Shown piece after piece: positions 26,036 through 34,518 of a stretch of DNA of 64,000 bases; position 1 is the stretch's first letter, and each line of letters starts with the position of its first letter. Both the position numbers and the translations under genes were made by a program. Under the pieces are notes generated by a model. That model had not been told where the DNA came from and did not search any database. It saw only the letters and a program-made list of their open reading frames with translations. This DNA comes from Thiosocius sp963736445 (GTDB lineage Bacteria > Pseudomonadota > Gammaproteobacteria > Chromatiales > Chromatiaceae), in the NCBI GenBank assembly GCA_963736445.1, contig CAVTOY010000015.1, positions 62,001-126,000 of the forward strand, given 5' to 3'.

Positions 26036-26208
26036 ATCTCACCGTTTTTCGTAACGAGGACGCCGAGACGCCGCTATGGCGGGGTGCACGGAGTGGAAGC
26101 CGGTTAAGGCGTAGTCGACACTACGTCGAACCGCGTGCAACGAGTACGCCCCGCCATGGCGAGGGTATCGGGGGCCGCAGCAGGAAATCGGTGGGAGATG
26201 CAGGCTAG
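26025..26208. repeat. Inverted-repeat (MITE-like) element, family A, full copy
   Basis: 184 bp with ends CTAGCCTGCATATCTCACC and the inverted GGTGGGAGATGCAGGCTAG. It is close in sequence to 9371-9555, with a compensatory change in the hairpin at 26110-26125. One end supplies the ribosome site and ATG of the GGDEF-EAL gene. The other supplies the TAG stop of the hydrolase gene (26205-26207). Confidence 0.88.
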
Positions 26209-27068
26209 CCATGCCGACTCCCTGCGATCACATGCAGCACGCGATCGAAAAGATCGGATGCATTGGCGAGATCCAGCAAGTGGTTGGCGCCGGCTACCGC
26301 GTGTACCCTGACGCCGGCGTCTCGCAACGCGGCCAGCCAATCTCTGTCGATGTCTTTGTCCCGGTCCCCGAAGATCACGGTGACGGGCATCCTGCCGTCG
26401 GCCACTGTCTGTTGCATGCGGTCCCGATCCCAATGGCTGTAAGACAGAAAGGCTGCAGCCGTGGTGCTGTAAGCGTTGCAAAACTGCAGTGCATAGACAT
26501 CCAGAGCGTTGTCGCTGCGGCGCAGCGCGTCATGTGCGCGTTTTCGCATGGCGCTGAACCGATCTGCAGCCTGCACTTCGCCAAAATATGACGGGCTGAC
26601 CAGCAGCAACTGGTCGACGGCCAGGTCGGGATGCGCCTCGAGCAGTGCGGCCAGCTGAACGCCGCCACTGCCGTGCCCGATCAGGATCGGAGGCTTCCCT
26701 GTGCGTTTGCTCAACCAACCCGTCCAGGCAAGCAGCTCGGCCACGTCCTGCTGCATCGAATGGGTATGGATGGCCGCACAGTCCAGGCTCTGCTGGCGGC
26801 GGTCCAGACCGAGGCTCAACGAGGGTGTGAGCACACTGAAACCTTCGCCGGCCAGCCCTTCCGCCAGGCGCCGAACGGCGGGAAAATCGCGCGTCTGCAG
26901 CCAGCCGTGAAGGATCAGGATCGCCGGCTCGTCCACTGCCCCGGGCCAGTACTCCGCCTGGACGGCCCGATCCTGGAAGATCGCGAGCTCCATTCGCGCA
27001 CTGCCCGCCTGGAGTGTTGTCGGCAGCCCAATCAGCAACAGCCAAACAATTAGGGAGGTTAGGGGCAC
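26205..27068 (-). CDS. Exported alpha/beta-hydrolase-fold protein
   Basis: 288 residues from a GTG at 27068, chosen because it begins a good signal peptide (PLTSLIVWLLLIGLPTTLQA); TTG codons upstream are alternatives. LILHGWLQTRD holds the oxyanion region, GHGSGGVQLA the nucleophile elbow (Ser), and VIFGDRDKDIDRDW and GANHLLDLA the Asp and His positions, so the triad looks complete. The substrate is unknown; the type is similar to DUF3530-like proteins. Its last residues and stop come from the adjoining repeat. Confidence 0.72.
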   Translation of the reverse strand: MPLTSLIVWLLLIGLPTTLQAGSARMELAIFQDRAVQAEYWPGAVDEPAILILHGWLQTRDFPAVRRLAEGLAGEGFSVLTPSLSLGLDRRQQSLDCAAIHTHSMQQDVAELLAWTGWLSKRTGKPPILIGHGSGGVQLAALLEAHPDLAVDQLLLVSPSYFGEVQAADRFSAMRKRAHDALRRSDNALDVYALQFCNAYSTTAAAFLSYSHWDRDRMQQTVADGRMPVTVIFGDRDKDIDRDWLAALRDAGVRVHAVAGANHLLDLANASDLFDRVLHVIAGSRHG

Positions 27069-27274
27069 TTTCTCGTCCAAATAATCAAGATATTTACATA
27101 ACCTGCTCAACAATAGCTTATTTTTTTAAACCGTACACCCTTTTGTCCCATCGCCGGGATCACGTCGTCCGGGCATCGTGCCGCGGCCCAGCCGGGCGGC
27201 GGCGCAGCGGAGGCGAGAAATCAGGCGATGCCGAACGACCTCAAACCAACGCCGCGGGCATGGCCTCGCGCAGT

Positions 27275-27296
27275 GGGGGGGGGGGGGGGGGGGGGG
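27275..27296. repeat. 22-base G homopolymer
   Basis: An uninterrupted run of 22 G lies three bases beyond the pseudopilin stop codon. It could be a slippery tract or a sequencing or assembly artefact. Confidence 0.9.
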
Positions 27297-27299
27297 AAT

Positions 27300-27728
27300 C
27301 TAGTTGGGGATGGCGTCGTCGGCGTTGCCGATGGTCCCGTCGGGCCCGGCGCTGGAGAGCGTGTACTGCTGGGGATTGATGTTGGTTGCCGCCGTATCGC
27401 GCTGGTAGCGATAGATATTGCCCCAAGGGTCGCGCCAGGGCTGGGTCCCGGCCGGTGCGGATGCCGCCACCTGGATGCCGCTGTCGTTGGTGTAAACATT
27501 CACCGAAGCACCCGCATAACCCCCGGGTTCGACGGCCGCGAGGCTGTTCTCCAACGCGAGGTCGTCGAGGATCAGCTGCATCTGCCGGATGTCCTTAAGC
27601 GCCGTACCGTAGCGGGCCTCAACAACGTAGCCCTGGTAAATTGGAACCGCAATCGCCGACAGGATCGCGAGGATTGCCACCGCGATCATAATCTCGATCA
27701 GGGTCAATCCGGTCTGTTTCCTCTGCAT
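27300..27728 (-). CDS. Type II/IV secretion-type pseudopilin (GspG-like), orphan
   Basis: 142 residues from ATG 27728, with GGAGG upstream. The prepilin peptidase site is QTG|LTLIEIMIAVAILAILSA, with Glu at +5 of the mature protein, followed by the hydrophobic N-terminal helix. The C-terminal part (DPWGNIYRY, LSSAGPDGTIGNADDAIP) resembles the Ca-binding end of GspG major pseudopilins. No other secretion or pilus genes are nearby. The stop lies beside a 22-base homopolymer. Confidence 0.85.
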   Translation of the reverse strand: MQRKQTGLTLIEIMIAVAILAILSAIAVPIYQGYVVEARYGTALKDIRQMQLILDDLALENSLAAVEPGGYAGASVNVYTNDSGIQVAASAPAGTQPWRDPWGNIYRYQRDTAATNINPQQYTLSSAGPDGTIGNADDAIPN

Positions 27729-27997
27729 GGCCCCGCCTCCTGTAATTTGCTGCCCGGCCTTTGTGCCGGATGATGGCACAACACGAGTAGCTGGGCTGTG
27801 GCCTGCTCCGCCGCCGGTCCGATACCCCGGCAGTCCCTGACCGCCGTTCAGCCGAGCGCGACCTCGACCTGCGATGGGCATACGGCTGATAGCGTCCCGG
27901 AGGGGCAACTTCTTTAATCCAGCACAGACCCCGGGACGCAAGCCGCCACGTGACCGAGGGTCCGCCGGGGGATTCTGGCATGATGCCCTGGTGGGCG

Positions 27998-28801
27998 TCA
28001 GAACAACGAGGCGGAGAGCTCGTTGACCGCGACCAGCATATCGCGGTCGTCGGTCAAGGCCTGCGCGACGCAGGCGCGGCAGGCGACCACCGGGTCGACG
28101 CCGCTGGCGATCAGCTTGGCGGCATGCACCAGCAGGCGCGTCGAGGCGCCTTCATCCAGCCCCTGGCCCTTGAGATTGCGGGTCATGTGGGCAAACCGGA
28201 CCAGGCGTGCAGCCAACTCGGCATCGATCCCAGACTCCCGCTCGATGATCTGTTGCTCGAGTGCCGCGTCGGGGTAATCGAACGCCAGCGCGACGAAGCG
28301 CTGCCGCGTCGACTGTTTAAGGTCTTTGAGCACCGATTGATAACCCGGATTGTAGGACATCGCCAGGCAGAAACCGGGGGCGGCCTGCAGTAGCTCGCCG
28401 AGCTTTTCCATCGGCAGCACCCGCCGGTCGTCGCCCAGGGGATGGATCACCACGGTGGTGTCTTTGCGCGCCTCGACCACTTCATCAAGGTAGCAGATGG
28501 CTCCGGCACGCACGGCGCGCGCGAGTGGCCCATCGACCCAGGTCGTTTCACCGCCTTTGACCAAGAAACGTCCAACCAGATCCGACGCCGTCAGGTCGTC
28601 ATGGCACGACACGGTGACCAGCGGACGCTGCAGGCGCCAGGCCATATGCTCCATGAAGCGCGTCTTGCCGCAGCCGGTGGGACCCTTCAGCAGCACCGGT
28701 AGGTTGTTGCGATAGGCGGCCTCAAAGACCGTGATCTCGTCGCCGACCGGCTGATAGTAGGGTTCGTCGGTGATGTAGTTTTGTTCTGGTCTGAGGATCA
28801 A
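27998..28801 (-). CDS. cbbQ: CbbQ/NorQ AAA+ ATPase (RuBisCO activase motor)
   Basis: 267 residues, the usual length. Walker A is GPTGCGKTR (about 40-48), Walker B CYLDEVVEARKD, and the sensor region includes AMSYNPGYQS. The N-terminal EPYYQPVGDEI is typical of CbbQ. CbbQ forms hexamers that remodel inhibited RuBisCO together with CbbO. The only suitable start is a TTG at 28801. RuBisCO genes are not in the window. Confidence 0.87.
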   Translation of the reverse strand: MILRPEQNYITDEPYYQPVGDEITVFEAAYRNNLPVLLKGPTGCGKTRFMEHMAWRLQRPLVTVSCHDDLTASDLVGRFLVKGGETTWVDGPLARAVRAGAICYLDEVVEARKDTTVVIHPLGDDRRVLPMEKLGELLQAAPGFCLAMSYNPGYQSVLKDLKQSTRQRFVALAFDYPDAALEQQIIERESGIDAELAARLVRFAHMTRNLKGQGLDEGASTRLLVHAAKLIASGVDPVVACRACVAQALTDDRDMLVAVNELSASLF

Positions 28802-29117
28802 ATCCGGGCCCCGCGTCGGTCAAAAGACTCCACCCTTCTTAGGCTAACCAGCGGCCCTGGCTGCCACAACCCTGCGCCTCACACCGCGAACCTTATCTAT
28901 TAATTTATTAGCGCATCGGAAAATTCGATTGTTTGCGCATAGCGATGGGGTGCCAACGGGAGTATCGTTACCGGTCCCTGAGAACGCCCGCTGCGCCACA
29001 GGCCGCGACGGACGCCTAGACGAAGAATTGCAGGTCCTGGAGGACCTTCCAGCGACGGCAGTCGACGGCCGCGATCGTTCGTTTCGGCTCATCATCATCT
29101 GCGACGGAGGACTATCC
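28802..29117. other. Divergent promoter region of cbbQ and the qmo cluster
   Basis: 315 bp without a convincing gene. An AT-rich patch near 28893-28915 (TTATCTATTAATTTATTA) is the best candidate for a promoter of the qmo operon. A long upstream extension of the qmoA frame lacks conservation with QmoA and is not accepted. Confidence 0.5.
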
Positions 29118-30395
29118 ATGACGGAAGTCGTAGCCACCAACGAGACTATTCTCGTCGTCGGTGGCGGCATCAGCGGCATGACTGCCGCGCTCGAAGCCGC
29201 CGAGACCGGGAAAAAGGTCGTGCTGGTCGAGAAACGCCCCTACCTGGGCGGTCGCGTCAGCCAGTTGTACAAGTACTTCCCCAAGCTCTGCCACCCGACC
29301 TGCGGGCTGGAGATAAACCAGCGGCGTACGAAAACGAACCCGAACCTGACCATCCTGACGATGGCCGAGGTGACGGGGATCGAGGGCGAAGCCGGGGCCT
29401 ATACGGCTACGGTCAAACTGGCGCCACGCTATGTCAACGACAACTGCACCGGCTGCGGCGAATGCGCCAAGGTGGTCGAGGCCGAGTTCGACGATGAGTA
29501 CAACTATGGCATGAGCAAGCGTAGGGGCGCGTATCTGCCGCATGTGATGGCGCACCCGATGCAATATGTAATCGACCCGCGCATCCTCGGTACTGATGAC
29601 GCGCAGAAGGCCAAGGAGGCCTGCAAGTACGGCGCGGTCGACCTCGACATGCAGGAGCGCGAGATCCGGTTTCCCGCCGGCGCGGTCATCTGGGCCACCG
29701 GATGGCAGCCCTACGACGCCGCAAAGATCCAGCCGTATGGCTACGACCGCTTCGACAATGTCATCACCAACGTCGAGTTCGAGCGCATGGCCGACCCCAA
29801 GGGCCCGACCGGCGGCAAGATCGTGCGCAAGGATGGCAAAGAGGCCAAGAAGGTCGCCTTCATCCAGTGTGCCGGTTCGCGTGACCGCAACCACCTCTAC
29901 CACTGTTCGCGTATCTGCTGCATGGCCTCGCTGAAACAGACCCACTACGTAGTGGATGCCTATGAAGACGCCCAGGTGACGATCTATTACATCGATATTC
30001 GGGCAATTGATCGCTTCGAGGACTTCTATCAGACCGTAAAGGACATGAATAACGTGACCTTCGTCAAGTCCAAGGTCGCCAACGTCATCACCGACAAGGA
30101 CGGCAATCCGATCTGCTGCGGGGTCGACACCGAGGGTTATCACCGCTACGAAAACTCTCATGACCTGGTGGTGCTCGCGACCGGCATGGAGCCGTCGGTG
30201 GCCAAGGGTAACTTCCCGGTCGATATCGTGATCAATCGCGAGGGCTTCATCGAGCCCGATGCGGCCAACGGCGGTGTGTTCGCCGCAGGGTCGGCATCTG
30301 ACGCACTGGATGTCAACCGCGCGGTTCAGCATGCGACCGGGGCGGCCCTGAAGGCCATCCAGGTCGTGAACCGCGTAGCAAGGGCGGAGGGTTAA
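29118..30395 (+). CDS. qmoA: Quinone-interacting membrane-bound oxidoreductase subunit A
   Basis: 425 residues, HdrA-like flavoprotein. The FAD-binding N-terminus is TILVVGGGISGMTAALEAAE, followed by EKRPYLGGRVSQLYKYFPKL and the Cys motif CHPTCG. NCTGCGECAKVV and CAGSRDRNHLYHCSRICC are further QmoA hallmarks. QmoA passes electrons between AprBA and the other Qmo/Hdr subunits. ATG at 29118 with GGAGG upstream. It is the first gene of a four-gene operon. Confidence 0.93.
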   Translation: MTEVVATNETILVVGGGISGMTAALEAAETGKKVVLVEKRPYLGGRVSQLYKYFPKLCHPTCGLEINQRRTKTNPNLTILTMAEVTGIEGEAGAYTATVKLAPRYVNDNCTGCGECAKVVEAEFDDEYNYGMSKRRGAYLPHVMAHPMQYVIDPRILGTDDAQKAKEACKYGAVDLDMQEREIRFPAGAVIWATGWQPYDAAKIQPYGYDRFDNVITNVEFERMADPKGPTGGKIVRKDGKEAKKVAFIQCAGSRDRNHLYHCSRICCMASLKQTHYVVDAYEDAQVTIYYIDIRAIDRFEDFYQTVKDMNNVTFVKSKVANVITDKDGNPICCGVDTEGYHRYENSHDLVVLATGMEPSVAKGNFPVDIVINREGFIEPDAANGGVFAAGSASDALDVNRAVQHATGAALKAIQVVNRVARAEG

Positions 30396-30398
30396 GCA

Positions 30399-32690
30399 AT
30401 GGCAGACGACAAGAAATTCGCGGGCTTTGTGTGCACCGGCTGCGGCATCGGCGAGCGCCTGGATGCCAGCCAACTAGAGATGACAGCGACCCGTGACGGC
30501 AAGATGCAGTCTTGCGCGCAGCACGAGATGCTGTGCAGCAAGCAAGGGGTGGAGATGATCCGTGATGCCATCGACAACGACGGTGCCACGCACATCATGA
30601 TCGCGGCCTGCTCGCGGCGCGCCAAGGTGGAGGCATTCAATTTCACCGACGTCGCGATGTCGCGCGCCAACCTGCGCGAGGGCGTGATCTGGTCACGCCC
30701 GGACACCGATGAGAATCGGGAGACCACGCAGGAGATGGCGAACGACTACATCCGGATGGCCTGCGCCGAGGTCAAGTTCATGACCAAGCCGAGTCAGTCC
30801 GGCGAGCAAGAACTGAACAAAACCATACTGGTGGTCGGCGGCGGCGTCAGCGGCATGACCGCCGCACTGGAGACCGCTGCGGCCGGTTTCCCGGTTCATC
30901 TGGTCGAAAAGACCGGCGAGCTCGGCGGCTGGGCCACCAAGTGGCACAAGCGCATCCCCGGACGCGCCGCGGCCGATGGCGTCGGCAACGGCACCAACGT
31001 CGACCTGCCGATGCCGATGGACAACGATATCGGCGAGATGATCGCGGCGGTCGAGGCCAACGAGCTGATCACGGTGCACCTCAACAGCACCCTGACCAAG
31101 ACTTCGGGTGCGCCAGGCCGTTTTTCGGCGGACATCACGACCGAGTCGGGTGGCACTGCAACCGAGAACTTCGGCGCAATCATCCAGGCCTCCGGCTGGA
31201 AGGAGTTCGACCCCTCGGCCATCCCTTCACTGGGGTCGGCCAACGCCGATGTGGTCAGCAATGTCGAGCTCGAGGCATTGGCCAAGGCGGCCGGGGATAG
31301 CCCGATAAAGCGTCCGTCCGATGGCAGAGAAGTAAAGTCGGTGGTGTTCGTCCAAAACGCCGGTCAGGCCTCGACCGAGGAAGGCCATCTGCCCTACCAC
31401 TCCGGCATCGGCGACCTGATTGCGATCAAGCAGGCGCTGTATTTCAAGGCGCAGAATGGCAAGGAATGTGACACGACCATCCTGTTCGACAACTTGCGTA
31501 CCCCGGGTGCCGCTGGCGAGGATTTCTACCGCTCAGGTCAGCAGCACATGGTGATCTTCTCGAAGGGCCAGGTGAAGGAGGTGACCGGCGGCGGTAACGG
31601 GGCCACAGTCAACTTCAAGGACCTGATCCTGGAAGAAGACGTCAGCCTTGAGGCCGACCTGGTGGTGCTGGACCTGGGCATGGTGCCCAACTCCGGCCCC
31701 GACCCGTACGCAGCCAACGAGTCGCAGGAAGGCATGACGGATGACGAGAAGACCGAGGCCAATGACGCGGCCGAGATCGCGATTCCGGTCGATTCGATCC
31801 TCGCACTTGATTACCGCCAGGGCAGCGATCTGCCGCAGCTGAAGTGGGGCTTCACCGATTCGCACTTCATCTGCTTCCCCTACGAGACACGCCGCACTGG
31901 CATCTATGCCTGTGGTCCAGTGCGTCGCCCGATGGATATCAAGCAGGCCCAGGACGACGCGACCGGCGCCGCGATGAAGGCGATCCAGGCGGCGGTCAAC
32001 GCCGGCCAGGGCGCCGCCGCGCATCCGCGGGTCGGTGACCTGTCCTACCCGTCTTTCCGCAAGGAGGGATGCACCCAGTGCAAGCGCTGCACCGTGGAGT
32101 GCCCGTTCGGCGCCATAAACGAGGACGAAAAACGTTATCCGGTGTTCAACGAGTCGCGCTGCCGCCGTTGCGGTACCTGCATGGGCGCCTGCCCGGTGCG
32201 TGTCATCTCGTTCGAAAATTACTCGATCGATTCAGTCGGTCAGCAGATAAAGAATGTCGACGTCCCGGACGAATTCGACGAGAAGCCGCGCATCCTGGTG
32301 ATGGCCTGTGAAAACGATGCCTACCCGGCACTGGATCAGGCGGCGATGAGTGGCCAGGAGATAAGCCCCTGGGCGCGCGTGATCCCGGTGCGTTGCCTCG
32401 GATCGGTGTCCCTTTCCTGGGTCACCGACGCGATGAACAGCGGTTACGACGGCATCATTATGATGGGCTGCCAGCGCGGCGACGACTACCAGTGCCACTT
32501 CGTGCGCGGGTCGACCATGGCGGCCGAACGGATGGCCAAGGTCGGTGACACCCTGTCGACCCTCAACCTCGAACCCGAGCGCGTGGTCGTGCACGAAGTC
32601 GCGATTACCGACATCGAGCGCGCACCGCGCCTGATCAAGGAGATGGAAGAGGTCATCGAAAGAGTGGGCATGAGCCCCTTCAAGTTCTAA
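30399..32690 (+). CDS. qmoB: Quinone-interacting membrane-bound oxidoreductase subunit B
   Basis: 763 residues, starting 3 bp after the qmoA stop. The layout is an HdrA-like flavoprotein (KTILVVGGGVSGMTAALETA at about 139-158), two [4Fe-4S] motifs (CTQCKRCTVECP and CRRCGTCMGACP at about 558-600), and a C-terminal MvhD/FlpD-like domain with CENDA, RCLGSVS, MMGCQRGDDYQCHF. The N-terminal GFVCTGCGIG also fits QmoB. Its role is electron transfer to or from AprBA. Confidence 0.93.
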   Translation: MADDKKFAGFVCTGCGIGERLDASQLEMTATRDGKMQSCAQHEMLCSKQGVEMIRDAIDNDGATHIMIAACSRRAKVEAFNFTDVAMSRANLREGVIWSRPDTDENRETTQEMANDYIRMACAEVKFMTKPSQSGEQELNKTILVVGGGVSGMTAALETAAAGFPVHLVEKTGELGGWATKWHKRIPGRAAADGVGNGTNVDLPMPMDNDIGEMIAAVEANELITVHLNSTLTKTSGAPGRFSADITTESGGTATENFGAIIQASGWKEFDPSAIPSLGSANADVVSNVELEALAKAAGDSPIKRPSDGREVKSVVFVQNAGQASTEEGHLPYHSGIGDLIAIKQALYFKAQNGKECDTTILFDNLRTPGAAGEDFYRSGQQHMVIFSKGQVKEVTGGGNGATVNFKDLILEEDVSLEADLVVLDLGMVPNSGPDPYAANESQEGMTDDEKTEANDAAEIAIPVDSILALDYRQGSDLPQLKWGFTDSHFICFPYETRRTGIYACGPVRRPMDIKQAQDDATGAAMKAIQAAVNAGQGAAAHPRVGDLSYPSFRKEGCTQCKRCTVECPFGAINEDEKRYPVFNESRCRRCGTCMGACPVRVISFENYSIDSVGQQIKNVDVPDEFDEKPRILVMACENDAYPALDQAAMSGQEISPWARVIPVRCLGSVSLSWVTDAMNSGYDGIIMMGCQRGDDYQCHFVRGSTMAAERMAKVGDTLSTLNLEPERVVVHEVAITDIERAPRLIKEMEEVIERVGMSPFKF

Positions 32691-32702
32691 GCGAGGTTCG
32701 TG

Positions 32703-33329
32703 ATGAGCGATATGAACAATGCAATGGTCGACAAGTATCGCAACAGCTTCCTGTCGGAGGTTGAGGCGAACGTCGAGGAGGGCGAGTGGGTCAAGATGTG
32801 CATGCAGTGCGGCGTATGCGCCGGCTCCTGCCCGCTCGGCGATGCCTGGGAGCACACCCCGCAGAAGATCTTCATGATGATCCGCGCCGGCAAACGCGAA
32901 GAGGTCCTGACCTCGGATTCGGTATGGATGTGCACTTCCTGCTACAACTGCATCGTGCGCTGCCCGCGTGAGCTGCCCATCACCCACATCATGCACGGCC
33001 TGGCGCACTACGCGAAGCGTCTGGGTATCGTGCCGAAGGGGCAGCCGACTGCAAAGTTCGCGCAGCTGTTCTGGGACAACCTGATGAAGAAGGGCCGGGT
33101 CAACGAACTGAAGCTTGGCCTCAGCCTGTACTTTATGAACGGCTTTGGCGAAGGCGTGAAGACCTCGCTGAAGATGAAGGACATCGGCCTGGGGATGGTG
33201 AAGACCAAGCGCATGAACCCGATGGAGATGCTGGGTGGTCACGCGGTCAAAGACCTGTCGGGCTTCCAGAAAGTCATCCAGAAAGCCCAGGAACTCGAAG
33301 ACGCCCGCCTCGCCAAGCACGGCGGTTAA
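32703..33329 (+). CDS. HdrC-like iron-sulfur protein replacing the N-terminal half of QmoC
   Basis: 208 residues. Two [4Fe-4S] motifs, CMQCGVCAGSCP (about 34-45) and CTSCYNCIVRCP (about 78-89), match HdrC and the N-terminal domain of QmoC. Unlike canonical QmoC, there is no C-terminal haem b membrane domain; the protein is soluble. ATG at 32703, 12 bp after qmoB, preceded by GAGG. With the following HdrB-like gene it likely forms a soluble HdrCB unit. Confidence 0.9.
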   Translation: MSDMNNAMVDKYRNSFLSEVEANVEEGEWVKMCMQCGVCAGSCPLGDAWEHTPQKIFMMIRAGKREEVLTSDSVWMCTSCYNCIVRCPRELPITHIMHGLAHYAKRLGIVPKGQPTAKFAQLFWDNLMKKGRVNELKLGLSLYFMNGFGEGVKTSLKMKDIGLGMVKTKRMNPMEMLGGHAVKDLSGFQKVIQKAQELEDARLAKHGG

Positions 33330-33343
33330 CAGGAGAAGTATCC

Positions 33344-34243
33344 ATGGCAAAACGCGAATATTCTTTTTACCCCGGATGCTCCTCACAAAAGGGGGCGTCC
33401 TCGTCCAACTACCTGGTCTCGGTGCAGACCATGTGCGAGGAGCTGGATATCCAGCTCAACGAGATCCCAGACTGGAACTGTTGCTCGGCATCGATCGGCT
33501 ATGCCGGCGGCGGTGAGCTGCCGCGCATGGCCCTGTCGGCACGCAACATCGCGCTGTCGGAGGAGCACAACCCGGGCCAGGAGATCGTCGCCACCTGCGC
33601 GGCCTGCTGGCTGGCCACGCGCGAGACCAAGGAGCGCCTGGAGCAGGATCAAGGCCTTTTAGCCGAGACCAATGAGGCCCTGGCCGAGGCCGGACTGAAG
33701 CTCAACAACGAGACTGCGATCAAGCACATGGCCGAGGTCCTGATTGAGGACATCGGCTATGAGGAAATCGGAGCCAAGGTCAAAAAGCCCCTCGAGGGTA
33801 TCAAGATCGCCGGCTACGTCGGCTGCCAGACCAACCGCCCGTTCGGCATCTCCGGCGAGAGCTACGAGAACCCGAAGTATCTCGACAAGCTGGTCGAGAC
33901 GCTGGGCGCCGACTCGGTTCCCGACTACGAGAAAAAGGTGCAATGCTGCGGAGGCGCGCTGGCCTTCTCGGAGCCCGAGAAGTCGCAGGTGATGATCAAG
34001 GGCATCATCGAGGCGGCCTATGACCACGGGGCCGATATGATCGTCACGCCCTGCCCGGTCTGTCAGATGAACGTGGAGGTCTATCAGGACCAGATCAACG
34101 CCACCCACGGCACCAAATTCAAGATGCCAGTGGTCTACTACTCGACCCTGATGTCGGTGGCCTACGGCCGCTCGGCGAAAGATGCGGCGCTGAACGGCCA
34201 GGTGATTCCCGCAAAGCAGCTGGAAGACATTGCCGCAAAGTAA
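33344..34243 (+). CDS. HdrB-like CCG-domain protein
   Basis: 299 residues with two CCG cysteine-rich domains: FYPGCSSQ...NCCSAS...CAACW (about 8-90) and GYVGCQTNR...QCCGGALAF...CPVCQMN (about 160-245). In heterodisulfide reductase HdrB these bind noncubane iron-sulfur clusters that reduce disulfides. It lies 14 bp after the HdrC-like gene. Here it may link AprBA electron flow to a thiol or other carrier; that is inference. Confidence 0.9.
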   Translation: MAKREYSFYPGCSSQKGASSSNYLVSVQTMCEELDIQLNEIPDWNCCSASIGYAGGGELPRMALSARNIALSEEHNPGQEIVATCAACWLATRETKERLEQDQGLLAETNEALAEAGLKLNNETAIKHMAEVLIEDIGYEEIGAKVKKPLEGIKIAGYVGCQTNRPFGISGESYENPKYLDKLVETLGADSVPDYEKKVQCCGGALAFSEPEKSQVMIKGIIEAAYDHGADMIVTPCPVCQMNVEVYQDQINATHGTKFKMPVVYYSTLMSVAYGRSAKDAALNGQVIPAKQLEDIAAK

Positions 34244-34302
34244 CCCTGATACGTCCACGCAGCTGCGAACCAGCCTGACCCTCCAGGGGTCCGGTAATCG
34301 TC

Positions 34303-34337
34303 AAGGAAAAGCCACGTCAAGTGGCTTTTCCTTTTTT
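34303..34337 (+). terminator. Rho-independent terminator of the qmo/hdr operon
   Basis: AAGGAAAAGCCAC and GTGGCTTTTCCTT form a perfect 13-bp stem around GTCAA, followed by a T-run. It lies about 60 bp after the HdrB-like stop. Confidence 0.92.
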
Positions 34338-34518
34338 AGACTCGCCCGGCCAAACCGGAAGTTCGAAGAAAAGACCCACCTGACGCGTCTGGAAAAAATA
34401 TATTGAGAGGCATCGGCCAGCATTACCGCGAACAGGGATGCCGGGCGCCGGGCGAGATCTCCTGCGAGAAATGCGGCGCTCGACGGGGTGTAAGCTCAGT
34501 CGAGGGCCCGGCCCATCC

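Noticed and set aside
28929..29117. N-terminal extension of qmoA
   Set aside because: QmoA begins directly at MTEVVATNETILVVGG; the upstream part resembles nothing and the ATG at 29118 has GGAGG.
29112..30473. 453-codon frame antisense to qmoA
   Set aside because: Shadow of qmoA; no independent start signal or recognisable motif.
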